The notes: a model not told the origin generated them from the letters alone. Shown: positions 23,494-32,435, numbered from the stretch's first letter. The stretch is 36,234 nt of DNA from Clostridia bacterium (GCA_017473435.1 JAFULG010000030.1:1-36234), one strand, 5' to 3'. Translations and numbers: made by a program.

Positions 23494-24825
23494 TTATTTC
23501 ACTACTTTAATCTTATCAATGTTGTATGCCTTAAAAATTTCAACCGCCTCTTTTGTAATGACCTCGCCGCTGACTGTAACAGGTACCGCAGGCGGACAGG
23601 AAACTGTGGGCGAAGCACAGATTCTTCCCTCGGCACGCTCTGTAGCAATCCATTCACTTTCCGCAAAAACGGCTTGCCTTAAGGTGAGCCTTCCTTCGTC
23701 TTCACGAGGTAAAGAGAGTGGCGAAAAGCGGATGCTTTCCTTTTTCTCTATTCCCGAAAGTGCCTCGAGCACCCTTGCAAAATCATCGTCGGTATTTTCC
23801 GGCGTGAACATCAGCACGACAAAATCTATGTCGGCAAACTCGCAGGAAATACCATTTTTGAAAAGGTAATCCGCGGTTGCATTGCCCGTATAGCCGTAGG
23901 AAAGAGGTGAAAGTGTAAGCTTAAGCGGCTCGGAAACGGAAGCCTCAAAGGAAAGCTCGCCGAGTGAATTTTTCAATTCCGCCACCTTTTTTGCCGTTGC
24001 TTTAAGCTTTTCTCTGTAGCCTTCGGCAAGGTAAGCGTTGCAAAGGTCAAGGCTTTGCATAATAAGATAAGACGGACTTGTTGAAGCGTGAAGTGACAGA
24101 CAATCCTCAGCGTGGGGGATGAACTCCTTGCCCTTTTCACTTATGTGCAGATAAGCACCGCCCGTCAGCACGGGGAGGGTCTTGTGCGCCGAGTCGCAGC
24201 ACATCGTTGCTCCGAGGTGTATGGGGTGAAGGCTCTTTTCAAGAAAGCCGAGATATGCACCGTGAGCGTTATCAACAAGCAGAGGGATGCTGTGCCGTTC
24301 ACATACCGTTGCAATGCCTTTAATATCGGCTGTATTCCCAAGATAGTCGGGGGAGGTGATGTAAACTGCATCGGGAGTTCTGTTACATCCGAGGATTTGC
24401 TTTTCAACCTCGTCTGCCGTAAGGGGACAGGAGCAAAGGTGAGAGCTGCTTTTGGCATATATCCATTTAACCTCAAAGTCAAGAAGTGCACCTGCGTAAA
24501 TAAAAGCCTTGTGCACATTTCTTGCCGCAAGTATAAGCGGTCTTTCGCTTTTGCCGGCACACACAAGGGAAAGCATTGCCTTTATGCAGAGGGTTGAGCC
24601 TTCGGTGCTGTAATAGGTTGCTGATGTGCCGAAAAGTGAGGCAGCATTTTCTTCGCTTTCTTTTATGATGCCGCTTGCGTTGTAAAGCACGTCGGCACCG
24701 TCAATTTCGGTGATATCATATTTTTCGCAGCCGAGAAAGCTTTTTCCCTTGTGTCCCGGCATATGAAGCCTTGAAGCGTTACTTTCTGCGTAGTCTTTTA
24801 CAAAGTCGAAAATCGGAGTTTTCAT
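23494..24825 (-). CDS. Orn/Lys/Arg decarboxylase family protein (short form)
   Basis: PLP-dependent basic amino acid decarboxylase-like protein of fold type I, 443 residues, similar in size to the clostridial/Bacillus SpeA/YaaO group rather than the 700-residue inducible enzymes. The N-terminal MPGHKG and GADVLYNASGII are family hallmarks. The Schiff-base Lys is in DSAHKTLPVLTGGAYLH, and the PLP-ring Asp is in LLVDNAHGAYLGF. The ATG at 24825 overlaps the SCIFF maturase stop (ATGA), so the two are translationally coupled. In the family it would make agmatine, cadaverine or putrescine; the substrate cannot be fixed from sequence. Its tie to the SCIFF operon is uncommon enough to note. Confidence 0.92.
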   Translation of the reverse strand: MKTPIFDFVKDYAESNASRLHMPGHKGKSFLGCEKYDITEIDGADVLYNASGIIKESEENAASLFGTSATYYSTEGSTLCIKAMLSLVCAGKSERPLILAARNVHKAFIYAGALLDFEVKWIYAKSSSHLCSCPLTADEVEKQILGCNRTPDAVYITSPDYLGNTADIKGIATVCERHSIPLLVDNAHGAYLGFLEKSLHPIHLGATMCCDSAHKTLPVLTGGAYLHISEKGKEFIPHAEDCLSLHASTSPSYLIMQSLDLCNAYLAEGYREKLKATAKKVAELKNSLGELSFEASVSEPLKLTLSPLSYGYTGNATADYLFKNGISCEFADIDFVVLMFTPENTDDDFARVLEALSGIEKKESIRFSPLSLPREDEGRLTLRQAVFAESEWIATERAEGRICASPTVSCPPAVPVTVSGEVITKEAVEIFKAYNIDKIKVVK

Positions 24826-26198
24826 TTTTCTTCAGCTTCTGCTACCTGCATCATAACAGCACATTCAATACGCTTCTTGAACAGCTCACAGCCCTGCTCA
24901 TAAACGCCCTCAATGCTACCGGTAGCGTGGTAGGCGTTAGCGGCACAGCCGCCTGAGCAGTAAAGCTTAGCCCAACAGTCGCGACAGCCCTCTCTTGCAT
25001 AGGCGTTGCACTTACGGAACTTATCCTGACAAGCGGTATTTGTAACACCGTCGTAGATGTTGCCGAGACAGTATTCCTCGTCGCCTACAAACTGATGGCA
25101 GGGATACAGGTCACCCCAGGGGGTAACAGCCATATATTCCGTGCCTGAGCCGCAGCCGGTGATTCTTTTATAAATACAGGGGCCGTTTTTAAGGTCAAGC
25201 ATATAGTGGTAGAAGGTGAAGGGTCTGCCTTCTTTTTTGCGCTTGAGCATTTCCTTCGCGAGAATTTCGTACTGCTCAAAGAGTACGGGCATATCCTCCT
25301 TGGTAAGTGCGCAGGGATCGTCTTCTTTTGAAACAACGGGCTCCATACTCAGCTCTGTAAAGCCAAGGTCTGCCATATGGAAAATGTCATTTGTGAAGTC
25401 AATGTTGTTGTGAGTGAAGGTGCCGCGCATATAATAGTTTTTGCCATCGCGTGAATCAACGAGCTTTTTGAACTTGGGAAGAATCTTGTCGTAGCTGCCG
25501 TTTCCTGCATAGTCAACACGGAAGCGGTCGTGGATTTCCTTTCTGCCGTCGAGACTTAATACAACATTGCTCATTTCTTTGTTGGCAAATTCAATTACCT
25601 CGTCGTCGATAAGTACGCCGTTTGTTGTAAGGGTAAATCGGAAGTTTTTGCCTTTTTCTTTTTCAATGCTTCTTGCGTATGCTACAAGCTGCTTTACAAC
25701 ATCCCAGTTCATAAGAGGCTCGCCACCGAAGAAGTCAACCTCGAGGTTGCGTCTTGTGCCTGAATTTTCTATAAGAAAATCGAAGGCGCGCTTACCTGTT
25801 TCAAAGCTCATAAGAGCTCTGTCGCCCTGATATTTACCCTGACTTGCAAAGCAGTAGGAGCAGTTGAGGTTGCAGGTGTGAGCAACGTGGAGACAGAGTG
25901 CCTTTATTACCTTGCTGTTGTTCTTATAGTCAAAGGCGAGATTTTCAAACTCGTCAACCGAGAAAAGCTTGCCTGCCTCTTCAAGCGCCTTTACGTCGGC
26001 TATACATTCGAGGATTTCGTCTTTTGTAACATCGGGAAGGTGAGCGTATTTTTCGCTGATCTGACTGACAATTTCTTCCTCGGTGCTGTTTTTATACATT
26101 GCAATGATATCGTAGGCTACCTCGTCAACGGTGTGCACAGAGCCGCTGCAGGTGTCAAGAACAATATTATAGCCGTTTAATTTATACTGATGTACCAT
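24822..26198 (-). CDS. scfB: SCIFF peptide maturase (radical SAM, thioether forming)
   Basis: Radical SAM/SPASM enzyme that forms thioether cross-links in the SCIFF peptide encoded just upstream. The N-terminal part (YKLNGYNIVLDTCSGSVH onward) resembles a peptide-recognition domain; the radical SAM cluster motif is CNLNCSYC with FFGGEPLMNW after it, and the C-terminal SPASM/auxiliary cluster Cys are in CGSGTEY, CHQF, CRDCWAKLYCSGGC and the last CELF. The start at 26198 is chosen because GAAAGGA lies 8-14 nt upstream and the family usually begins M-x-H-x-YKLNG; a start at 26216 would bury that site. It is 458 residues long. A terminator separates it from the precursor gene and a decarboxylase gene overlaps its stop. 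Confidence 0.96.
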   Translation of the reverse strand: MVHQYKLNGYNIVLDTCSGSVHTVDEVAYDIIAMYKNSTEEEIVSQISEKYAHLPDVTKDEILECIADVKALEEAGKLFSVDEFENLAFDYKNNSKVIKALCLHVAHTCNLNCSYCFASQGKYQGDRALMSFETGKRAFDFLIENSGTRRNLEVDFFGGEPLMNWDVVKQLVAYARSIEKEKGKNFRFTLTTNGVLIDDEVIEFANKEMSNVVLSLDGRKEIHDRFRVDYAGNGSYDKILPKFKKLVDSRDGKNYYMRGTFTHNNIDFTNDIFHMADLGFTELSMEPVVSKEDDPCALTKEDMPVLFEQYEILAKEMLKRKKEGRPFTFYHYMLDLKNGPCIYKRITGCGSGTEYMAVTPWGDLYPCHQFVGDEEYCLGNIYDGVTNTACQDKFRKCNAYAREGCRDCWAKLYCSGGCAANAYHATGSIEGVYEQGCELFKKRIECAVMMQVAEAEEK

Positions 26199-26214
26199 TC
26201 TGATGTGTCCTTTC

Positions 26215-26242
26215 AAAACAAAGACGCTGCCTCGGCAGCGTC
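26215..26242 (-). terminator. Partial terminator between SCIFF precursor and maturase
   Basis: A stem GACGCTGC/GCAGCGTC with a CGAG loop (26223-26242) is followed on the minus strand by TTTGTTTT. It lies between scfA and scfB and would keep precursor transcript in excess over maturase. Confidence 0.8.
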
Positions 26243-26259
26243 TTTTCGGTTGCTAAAAC

Positions 26260-26403
26260 TTATTTGGAATTTTCACACTGCTGATTAGCAACGCCGCAAG
26301 ATGTCTTGCATGCTGACTGACATGATGTCTGGCATTCGCCGCAGCCGCCTGCCTTAACAGTGTTCTTGATATCCTTTGTTTCGATAGTCTTGATTCTGCT
26401 CAT
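26260..26403 (-). CDS. scfA: SCIFF ribosomal peptide precursor (six cysteines in forty-five)
   Basis: A 47-residue precursor of a sactipeptide-like, thioether cross-linked peptide conserved across Clostridia. It has the leader MSRIKTIETKDIKNTVKAGG and a core with six Cys (CGECQTSCQSACKTSC, then one near the C-terminus in QQCENSK), the hallmark pattern of the family. The ATG at 26403 has AACGGAGGT upstream. A consensus promoter lies at 26438-26466. The maturase gene follows after a terminator. The function of the mature peptide is not established; its broad conservation suggests a housekeeping or signalling role rather than an antimicrobial. Confidence 0.96.
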   Translation of the reverse strand: MSRIKTIETKDIKNTVKAGGCGECQTSCQSACKTSCGVANQQCENSK

Positions 26404-26437
26404 GGTTTTTACCTCCGTTGGTATTTTATTCTTTAAA

Positions 26438-26466
26438 ATGATATCACAACTGTATTTAATTGTCAA
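26438..26466 (-). promoter_or_regulatory. Promoter of the SCIFF operon
   Basis: TTGACA (complement of 26461-26466), 17 bp, TATCAT (complement of 26438-26443), 35 bp upstream of the scfA start. Confidence 0.75.
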
Positions 26467-26557
26467 TAGAAAGAGCATTATATTTTGAAAAGCTGTCTTT
26501 AGTGAAAATATCCAAAGATAAACAATCAAATTCTGTCAATTTTTCCTTGTATAAATA

Positions 26558-26586
26558 TTGCAAAAGTTGTCAGTATTTGTTAAAAT
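26558..26586 (+). promoter_or_regulatory. Promoter of the xpt-nucleoside transporter operon
   Basis: TTGCAA (26558-26563), 17 bp, TAAAAT (26581-26586). A 70-nt leader follows in which GGAC (26602-26605), GTCC (26614-26617) and GGAC (26629-26632) could form two mutually exclusive stems. No known purine riboswitch pattern was recognised. Confidence 0.6.
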
Positions 26587-26658
26587 GTGTATGTGTTTAT
26601 GGGACGAAAGACAGTCCTGTACGGTTTTGGACAAAGAGAAAAAAGGCGGTTTAATATA

Positions 26659-27234
26659 ATGAAGCTTCTTGAAGAAAGAATCCTTAAGGACGGACAGGTG
26701 TTCCCCGGAAACATTTTAAAGGTTGACTCCTTCCTCAACCATCAGTTAGACGTTGAGCTTATAGGTGAAATGGGTAAGGAGATCAGGCGTATATTTGACG
26801 GCTGCGGTGTTAATAAAATTCTTACCATAGAAGCCTCTGGTATTGGTATAGCATGTATAACGGCGCAGTTCTTCTCATGTCCTGTGCTGTTTGCAAAAAA
26901 GACAAAGACAAAGAATATCGCCGCCACGGTTTACAAAACCAAGGTGAAATCCTTTACCCACGGCACGGAATATGACGTAATTGTTTCAAAGGACTTTATA
27001 GTTGAAGGCGACAGGGTGCTTATCATTGACGACTTTCTCGCTGAAGGTAATGCACTTTTAGGTCTCATTGATCTTTGCAGGCAGGCAGGTGCCGAGGTTG
27101 TCGGTTGTGCCATTGCTGTTGAAAAGGGCTTCCAGGACGGAAGAAAAAGAGTTGAAGCCGAGGGTGTACGCGTTGAATCTCTTGCGATTGTTGAATCAAT
27201 GAGTGACGATGCCGTTTCTTTTAAGGCTCAGTAA
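26659..27234 (+). CDS. xpt: Xanthine phosphoribosyltransferase
   Basis: Converts xanthine and PRPP to XMP in purine salvage; cytosolic dimer. The 191-residue protein begins MKLLEERILKDGQVFPG, typical of Xpt, has LNHQLDVELIGEMG near residue 28 and the PRPP-binding loop VLIIDDFLAEGNALLGL near residue 125. The start at 26659 is chosen because AAAAGGCGG lies upstream and Xpt proteins begin at this motif; the frame is open from 26587. It is the first gene of an operon with a BMP-type nucleoside ABC transporter, which fits uptake of purine nucleosides or bases followed by salvage. Confidence 0.95.
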   Translation: MKLLEERILKDGQVFPGNILKVDSFLNHQLDVELIGEMGKEIRRIFDGCGVNKILTIEASGIGIACITAQFFSCPVLFAKKTKTKNIAATVYKTKVKSFTHGTEYDVIVSKDFIVEGDRVLIIDDFLAEGNALLGLIDLCRQAGAEVVGCAIAVEKGFQDGRKRVEAEGVRVESLAIVESMSDDAVSFKAQ

Positions 27235-27306
27235 CTATCAAGGTATTAAACCGGAGAAAACCGGTTGATATAAAAATCAAAATAAAGCAAAACGGAGGAA
27301 AAAACC

Positions 27307-28593
27307 ATGAAAAAAATTCTCGCAATCATGCTTGCTGCCCTTATGCTTTTCGCTTTCGCTGCTTGCGGCGGAAACAATGCAACTGACGGCAACGCAACCA
27401 ACGGTAATGCAGATCTCAAGGGTATGAGCGAATCGCCCATCTCAGAAGTTGCACTCAACGTTGACTACGAAGTTCCCGAAGACTTCAAGATCGGTTTCAT
27501 CTGTCTTCACGATGAAAACTCAACCTACGACCTCAACTTCCTCAGAGCTGTTGACAAGATTCAGGAAAAGCTTGGACTTAAGGAAGATCAGGTTATCGTT
27601 AAGGTAAACGTTCCCGAAGGTAACGAATGCTATGTTGCTGCTAAGGACCTTGTTACAGAAGGCTGTAAGGTTGTTTTCGCTAACTCCTTCGGTCATGAGG
27701 ATTTCATGATCCAGGCTGCTAAGGAATTCCCCGAGGTTGAATTCTGTCACGCAACAGGTACAAAGGCTCACACAGAAGGTCTCAAGAACTATCATAACGC
27801 TTTCGCTTCAATCTATGAAGGCCGTTTCCTTGCAGGTGTTGCTGCAGGTCTTAAGCTTAACGAAATGATCGAAGCCGGCAAGTTCACAGCTGAAGAAGCT
27901 AAGATGGGTTATGTTGGTGCTTATACATATGCTGAAGTTATTTCAGGTTACACCTCATTCTATCTTGGTGCAAAGAGCGTATGTCCCTCAGTTACAATGG
28001 ACGTTCAGTTCACAGGCTCATGGTATGACGCAACAGAAGAAAAGAATGCAGCAGAAGCTCTCATCGCAGGCGGCTGTAAGCTTATCAGCCAGCACGCTGA
28101 CTCAATGGGTGCTCCCGGTGCTTGTGAAGCAAAGGGTATCCCCAACGTTTCCTACAACGGCTCAACATATGAATCATGCTATGAAACCTTCATCATTTCA
28201 TCAGCTATCAACTGGGCTCCCTACTACAACTACATCATCGGTCAGACCGTTAAGGGCGAAGAAATCGCTGCTGACTGGTGCGGCGGTATTGCTGAAGGTT
28301 CAGTAGTTCTCACCGGTATCAATCAGGATGTTGCTGCTGAAGGCACCTTCGAAAAGATCCAGGCTCTTGTTGAAGATATCAAGGCCGGCAAGCTCAACAT
28401 TTTCGACACAGCTAACTTCACTGTTGGCGGCGAGACTCTCAACAGCTACAAGGCTGACGTAGATACCGATGCTGCTTACACAGCTGATACAGAGGTTATC
28501 GCTGACGGTTATTTCCACGAGTCAGAATTCCGTTCAGCTCCTTGCTTCGATCTTCGTATCGACGGCATCAACCTTCTTAACGAAAAGTTCTGA
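27307..28593 (+). CDS. BMP family substrate-binding lipoprotein (purine nucleoside ABC transporter)
   Basis: Extracytoplasmic receptor of a nucleoside importer of the BMP/PnrA/NupN family. The N-terminal lipoprotein signal has lipobox AFAAC with the modified Cys at residue 20, followed by an Asn/Gly-rich linker. The mature domain shows IGFICLHDENSTYDLNF, VFANSFGHEDFM and VGAYTYAEVISGYTSF, typical of the family. Length is 428 residues. CGGAGG precedes the ATG. It lies 72 nt after xpt and before the ATPase and two permeases; a strong terminator after it (28619) should raise its dose over the other components. Heavily biased codons also indicate strong expression. Confidence 0.95.
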   Translation: MKKILAIMLAALMLFAFAACGGNNATDGNATNGNADLKGMSESPISEVALNVDYEVPEDFKIGFICLHDENSTYDLNFLRAVDKIQEKLGLKEDQVIVKVNVPEGNECYVAAKDLVTEGCKVVFANSFGHEDFMIQAAKEFPEVEFCHATGTKAHTEGLKNYHNAFASIYEGRFLAGVAAGLKLNEMIEAGKFTAEEAKMGYVGAYTYAEVISGYTSFYLGAKSVCPSVTMDVQFTGSWYDATEEKNAAEALIAGGCKLISQHADSMGAPGACEAKGIPNVSYNGSTYESCYETFIISSAINWAPYYNYIIGQTVKGEEIAADWCGGIAEGSVVLTGINQDVAAEGTFEKIQALVEDIKAGKLNIFDTANFTVGGETLNSYKADVDTDAAYTADTEVIADGYFHESEFRSAPCFDLRIDGINLLNEKF

Positions 28594-28618
28594 TTTGATT
28601 CAGTAACAGTTAATTGAA

Positions 28619-28656
28619 TAAGCGGGACAGCTCTGTCCCGCTTACTCTTGTTTTTT
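28619..28656 (+). terminator. Terminator/attenuator after the substrate-binding protein gene
   Basis: A 12-bp perfect stem TAAGCGGGACAG/CTGTCCCGCTTA is followed by CTCTTGTTTTTT. A weaker stem CAGCCTC/GAGGTTG (28682-28699) with CTTTTT follows. The pair lies within the operon and probably acts as a leaky terminator. Confidence 0.8.
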
Positions 28657-28734
28657 AAAGCTTCTTTTAATTCTTAAAAAACAGCCTCGGCAGAGGTTGC
28701 TTTTTAAGTGTTCAAAGCAAAGGAGGTCCAAAAA

Positions 28735-30279
28735 TTGTCAGCAAACGCAGCTATTGAACTAAAAAATATAAGTAAATATTTCGGCGGTAATGCCGCAAAT
28801 AAAAATGTTAACCTGACAATCAACCGCGGTGAGATTCTCTCAATCCTCGGTGAAAACGGAAGCGGTAAAACTACGCTGATGAATATGATTGCAGGAATCT
28901 ACTTTCCCGATGAGGGACAGATTTTCATTGACGGCAAGGAGGCTGTTATTCATTCTCCCAAGGATGCCTTCAGGTATAAAATCGGTATGATACATCAGCA
29001 CTTCAAGCTTGTTGATGTCTTTTCTGCTACAGAAAATATTATTCTCGGACTCAGTGAAAAGGGCCGCTTTGATTTAAAGGAGGCGGCACAGAGGGTTAAG
29101 GAAATCAGCGACCGTTACGGCTTTGAAATTGACCCGATGAAGAAAATTCACGAGATGTCTGTTTCTGAAAAGCAGACTGTTGAAATTATCAAGGTGCTTT
29201 ACAGGGGCGCGGATATTCTTATCCTTGACGAGCCTACGGCTGTGCTTACTCCCCAGGAAACCCGGAAGCTTTTCAGTGTTCTTCGCAAGATGAGAGAGGA
29301 CGGAAAGTCAATTGTCATCATCACCCATAAGCTTCACGAGGTGCTTTCACTTTCCGATAAGGTTGCTGTTCTTCGCAAGGGCGAATATATCGGCACTGTG
29401 AAAACATCTGAAACAGATGAAGGTCAGCTTACAGAAATGATGGTTGGTAAAAAGGTAAGTCTCAACATTGACAGAAGCGAACCGAAAAACTGCGAGGAAA
29501 GACTTGTGGTCAGAAACCTCAACTGTGTTGACCGTGAGGGTGTGAAAATTCTCAACAATGTTTCCTTCACTGCTCATTCAGGTGAAATTCTCGGTATTGC
29601 AGGTATTGCAGGCTCGGGTCAGCGCGAGCTGCTTGAGGCTATTGCAGGTCTGCAGAAGGTCAACGAGGGTGAGATACTTTACAATAATCCCAAAACAGGT
29701 GCCTGTGATAATCTCCGCGACAAGACACCGATGCAGATAAGGGATCTTGGTGTAAGACTGTCCTTTGTTCCCGAGGACAGACTCGGTATGGGTCTTGTCG
29801 GCAATATGGACATCATTGACAATATGATGCTCCGCTCCTACAAGAAGGGTAAGTCACTTTTCCTTGAGAGAAAGGGACCGAGAGATCTTGCAGAAAAAAT
29901 TATAAAGGATCTTGAGGTTGTAACTCCCGACGCAAAAACTCCCGTCAGAAGACTTTCGGGCGGTAATATTCAGAAGATTCTTGTCGGCCGTGAAATTGCC
30001 GCGTCACCTACGGTGCTTATGGCGGCTTATCCCGTAAGAGGTCTTGATATCGGTGCTTCCTATACTATATATAACCTTCTCAACAAGCAGAAGGAAAAGG
30101 GCGTTGCCGTTGTTTTTGTAGGAGAGGACCTTGACGTGCTTATAGAGCTTTGCGACAGAATTATAGTAATCGGCTCGGGAAGCATCACCGGTGAGGTTGA
30201 TGCAAGAACAGCCACCAAGGAAGAAATCGGTCTTCTTATGACAAAGAGCGCTGACAGTAAAGGAGGACAGGCAAAGTGA
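28735..30279 (+). CDS. Nucleoside ABC transporter ATP-binding protein (double ATPase, sugar-type)
   Basis: Energises nucleoside import; two ATPase domains in one 514-residue chain, as in RbsA/NupO-type proteins. Domain 1 has Walker A GENGSGKTT, signature-like MSVSEKQTVEI and Walker B DILILDEPTAVLTPQE. Domain 2 has a degenerate Walker A (GIAGSGQREL) and RLSGGNIQKILVGRE, then AAYPVRGLDIGAS, where PTRGLD is more usual. Start is a TTG at 28735 with AAGGAGGTCC upstream; a GTG at 28708 lies before that site and is unlikely. The stop overlaps the start of the first permease. The non-canonical domain 2 nucleotide site is typical of this class. Confidence 0.95.
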   Translation: MSANAAIELKNISKYFGGNAANKNVNLTINRGEILSILGENGSGKTTLMNMIAGIYFPDEGQIFIDGKEAVIHSPKDAFRYKIGMIHQHFKLVDVFSATENIILGLSEKGRFDLKEAAQRVKEISDRYGFEIDPMKKIHEMSVSEKQTVEIIKVLYRGADILILDEPTAVLTPQETRKLFSVLRKMREDGKSIVIITHKLHEVLSLSDKVAVLRKGEYIGTVKTSETDEGQLTEMMVGKKVSLNIDRSEPKNCEERLVVRNLNCVDREGVKILNNVSFTAHSGEILGIAGIAGSGQRELLEAIAGLQKVNEGEILYNNPKTGACDNLRDKTPMQIRDLGVRLSFVPEDRLGMGLVGNMDIIDNMMLRSYKKGKSLFLERKGPRDLAEKIIKDLEVVTPDAKTPVRRLSGGNIQKILVGREIAASPTVLMAAYPVRGLDIGASYTIYNLLNKQKEKGVAVVFVGEDLDVLIELCDRIIVIGSGSITGEVDARTATKEEIGLLMTKSADSKGGQAK

Positions 30280-31349
30280 AAAAGATGAATTTTCATATCG
30301 TAAAGCGTGAGCCTATGGTATGGTACAAGGCTGTGCTTGTCCGTGCGATTGCAATTATTGCATCGTTGCTTGTTTCCGCTGTTGTAATTATGATGCTCAC
30401 GAGTAAAAACCCTATTCAGATTTATTCTTCAATGATTTCAGGAGCCTTCGGCTCATCGCTGCGTATCTGGAGTCTTTTTCAGAATGTTGCAATCCTCTTG
30501 TGTATAGCCCTTGCGCTTACTCCTGCCTTCAAGATGAAATTCTGGAACTGCGGCGGTGAGGGACAGGTGCTTGTAAGCGGTCTTGCTACCACAGCGGTTA
30601 TGATGTTCCTTGGGGATGCTCTTCCTTATCCCGTGCTTATTATAGTTATGCTTGCCGCTTCTGTGCTTGCGGGTATCATCTGGGCAGTTATTCCCGCAAT
30701 CTTCAAGGCTAAGTGGAACACAAACGAAACCCTTTTCACTCTTATGATGAACTACGTTGCAATTCAGCTTGTGGCGTTCTTCCTCAAGTATTTTGTAAAA
30801 AGCGGTTCGGGTATCCTTACTCCTATGCCTGAACACGGACTTCCCGTGCTTTTCGGTCAGTCCTATCTGCTCAATATTATAATTGTTGCAGTTTTCACAG
30901 TGCTTGTTTATGTCTATCTTAAAAAGACCAAGCACGGCTACGAAATTTCAGTTGTCGGTGAAAGTGAAAATACGGCAAAGTATATCGGTATCAACGTGCC
31001 TAAGGTTGTTATCCGCACACTCGTTGTTTCAGGTGCACTTTGCGGTATCGCAGGTCTTTTGCTTGTAGGCGGTACTAACCATACAATCAGTACAACTACT
31101 GTTGACGGCAGAGGCTTTACTGCTATTATGGTTTCATGGCTTGCTAAATTCAATCCCATCTATATGGTAATGACATCCTTCCTTATCGTTTTTCTTCAGA
31201 AGGGTGCAGGTCAGGTTTCAACGGATTTTCGTCTGCCGAGCGCAATTTCCGATATTGTTACGGGTATCATCCTGTTCTTTATTATCGGCTGCGAATTTTT
31301 CCTGCAGTATAAGATTCTTTCAACAAAAAACAGAAAGGAGAATGACTGA
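30276..31349 (+). CDS. Nucleoside ABC transporter permease 1 (NupP type)
   Basis: Membrane subunit of the nucleoside importer, 357 residues with about 8-10 hydrophobic segments. EGQVLVSGLATTAVMMFLG and MMNYVAIQLVAFFLKYF are typical of the branched-chain/ribose-type permease superfamily, and the C-terminal half has VVGESENTAKYIGINV, the cytoplasmic coupling loop. The start is GTG at 30276, overlapping the ATPase stop; GGAGGACAGG lies at proper spacing for it and not for the ATG at 30285. The stop overlaps the next permease start by one base. Confidence 0.94.
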   Translation: MKKMNFHIVKREPMVWYKAVLVRAIAIIASLLVSAVVIMMLTSKNPIQIYSSMISGAFGSSLRIWSLFQNVAILLCIALALTPAFKMKFWNCGGEGQVLVSGLATTAVMMFLGDALPYPVLIIVMLAASVLAGIIWAVIPAIFKAKWNTNETLFTLMMNYVAIQLVAFFLKYFVKSGSGILTPMPEHGLPVLFGQSYLLNIIIVAVFTVLVYVYLKKTKHGYEISVVGESENTAKYIGINVPKVVIRTLVVSGALCGIAGLLLVGGTNHTISTTTVDGRGFTAIMVSWLAKFNPIYMVMTSFLIVFLQKGAGQVSTDFRLPSAISDIVTGIILFFIIGCEFFLQYKILSTKNRKEND

Positions 31350-32296
31350 TGTTAGCCTTTCTTGTAAGCTCAATCAGACTCGGTATGGCTTTCCTTTTCG
31401 GCTCGGTCGGTGAGACAATAACCGAAAAGTCGGGTCACCTTAATCTCGGTATTCCCGGCGTTATGTGTGTAGGTGCTTCCTGCGGATGCTTTGCCGAATA
31501 TCTTTATCTTTCAAAGGCAGGGGTTAATGCTAATTATTTCCTTGCAGTTTTCATTCCTATTGTTGCAACACTTTTCGGCGGTGCCGTTATGGGATTTATT
31601 TTCAGCTTCCTTACAGTTACTCTCCGCGCTAATCAGAACGTTACGGGCCTTGCTCTTACAACCTTCGGTGTTGGCGTGTCTGACTATATGATTGCTGAAA
31701 CCGGATCAATTTACAGTAAGGGCAGCCGTTTCTTTACAACCTCACTTCCCTTTGCTGATGATCTCGGCGTAGTGGGTGAAATCCTTTTCTCTCATGGTAT
31801 ACTTATTTACCTTGCTATTATCATTGCTCTTGCAACTGCCTTTGTGCTTTCAAAAACAAGGATCGGTCTTAATCTCAGAGCTGTTGGTGAAAACCCTGCA
31901 ACGGCGGATGCGGCCGGTATCAATGTTTCCCGTTACAGATACGCTTCAACCTGTATCGGCTGTGCGATTGCGGGTCTTGGCGGTTTATCGTTTATAATGG
32001 ATTACCTCAACGGTAACTGGGAGTATTGTATTGACGCTATCGGCTGGCTTGCTATTGCGCTTGTTATTTTCACCGTGTGGAAGCCCGGCCTTGCAATTAT
32101 AGGTTCGATTATTTTCGGTGCACTTTACATTGCAAGCAGTTACATTACGGGAGTAAGCTTTGCAAGCAAGGAGATTTTCAAGATGCTTCCTTATGTTGTT
32201 ACGATTATTGTTCTTGTGTTTACAAGTATCCGTGACAAGAAGGAGAATCAGCCTCCTCAGAGCTTAGGCTTACCCTATTTCAGAGAAGAAAGATAA
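31349..32296 (+). CDS. Nucleoside ABC transporter permease 2 (NupQ type)
   Basis: Second membrane subunit, 315 residues. GSVGETITEKSGHLNLGIPG at the N-terminus is the hallmark of the family, and VGENPATADAAGINVSRYR is the coupling loop; about eight transmembrane segments are visible. It overlaps the first permease by one base (TGATG), so the two are made together. It completes a transporter with the lipoprotein, ATPase and permease 1. A family A repeat and a terminator follow. Confidence 0.95.
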   Translation: MLAFLVSSIRLGMAFLFGSVGETITEKSGHLNLGIPGVMCVGASCGCFAEYLYLSKAGVNANYFLAVFIPIVATLFGGAVMGFIFSFLTVTLRANQNVTGLALTTFGVGVSDYMIAETGSIYSKGSRFFTTSLPFADDLGVVGEILFSHGILIYLAIIIALATAFVLSKTRIGLNLRAVGENPATADAAGINVSRYRYASTCIGCAIAGLGGLSFIMDYLNGNWEYCIDAIGWLAIALVIFTVWKPGLAIIGSIIFGALYIASSYITGVSFASKEIFKMLPYVVTIIVLVFTSIRDKKENQPPQSLGLPYFREER

Positions 32297-32298
32297 AA

Positions 32299-32365
32299 AA
32301 AGAAAAGTTTTGCTCAAGCTTTTACAAAAGCTTGCAGGGGTGAGGGGGCAGAGCCCCCTCATTTT
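32299..32365 (+). repeat. Family A 3'-UTR repeat, copy A5
   Basis: Begins about 7 nt after the permease 2 stop. Hairpin 1 is CAAGCTTTTACAAAAGCTTG and hairpin 2 is GAGGGGGC/GCCCCCTC, different from other copies but fully paired. The operon terminator at 32385 follows. Confidence 0.75.
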
Positions 32366-32384
32366 TATAAGTATTGATTATATG

Positions 32385-32416
32385 GCAGGTGTCTTAAATA
32401 TTGACATCTGCTTTTT
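32385..32416 (+). terminator. Intrinsic terminator of the nucleoside transporter operon
   Basis: Stem GCAGGTGTC/GACATCTGC (32385-32393 with 32403-32411, one G-T pair) with a 9-nt loop, followed by TTTTTGC. Confidence 0.8.
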
Positions 32417-32435
32417 GCTTTATAAATTGTTTATT

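Noticed and set aside
26587-26660. Guanine riboswitch before xpt
   Set aside because: The conserved loop-loop and junction sequence of the class is not present.
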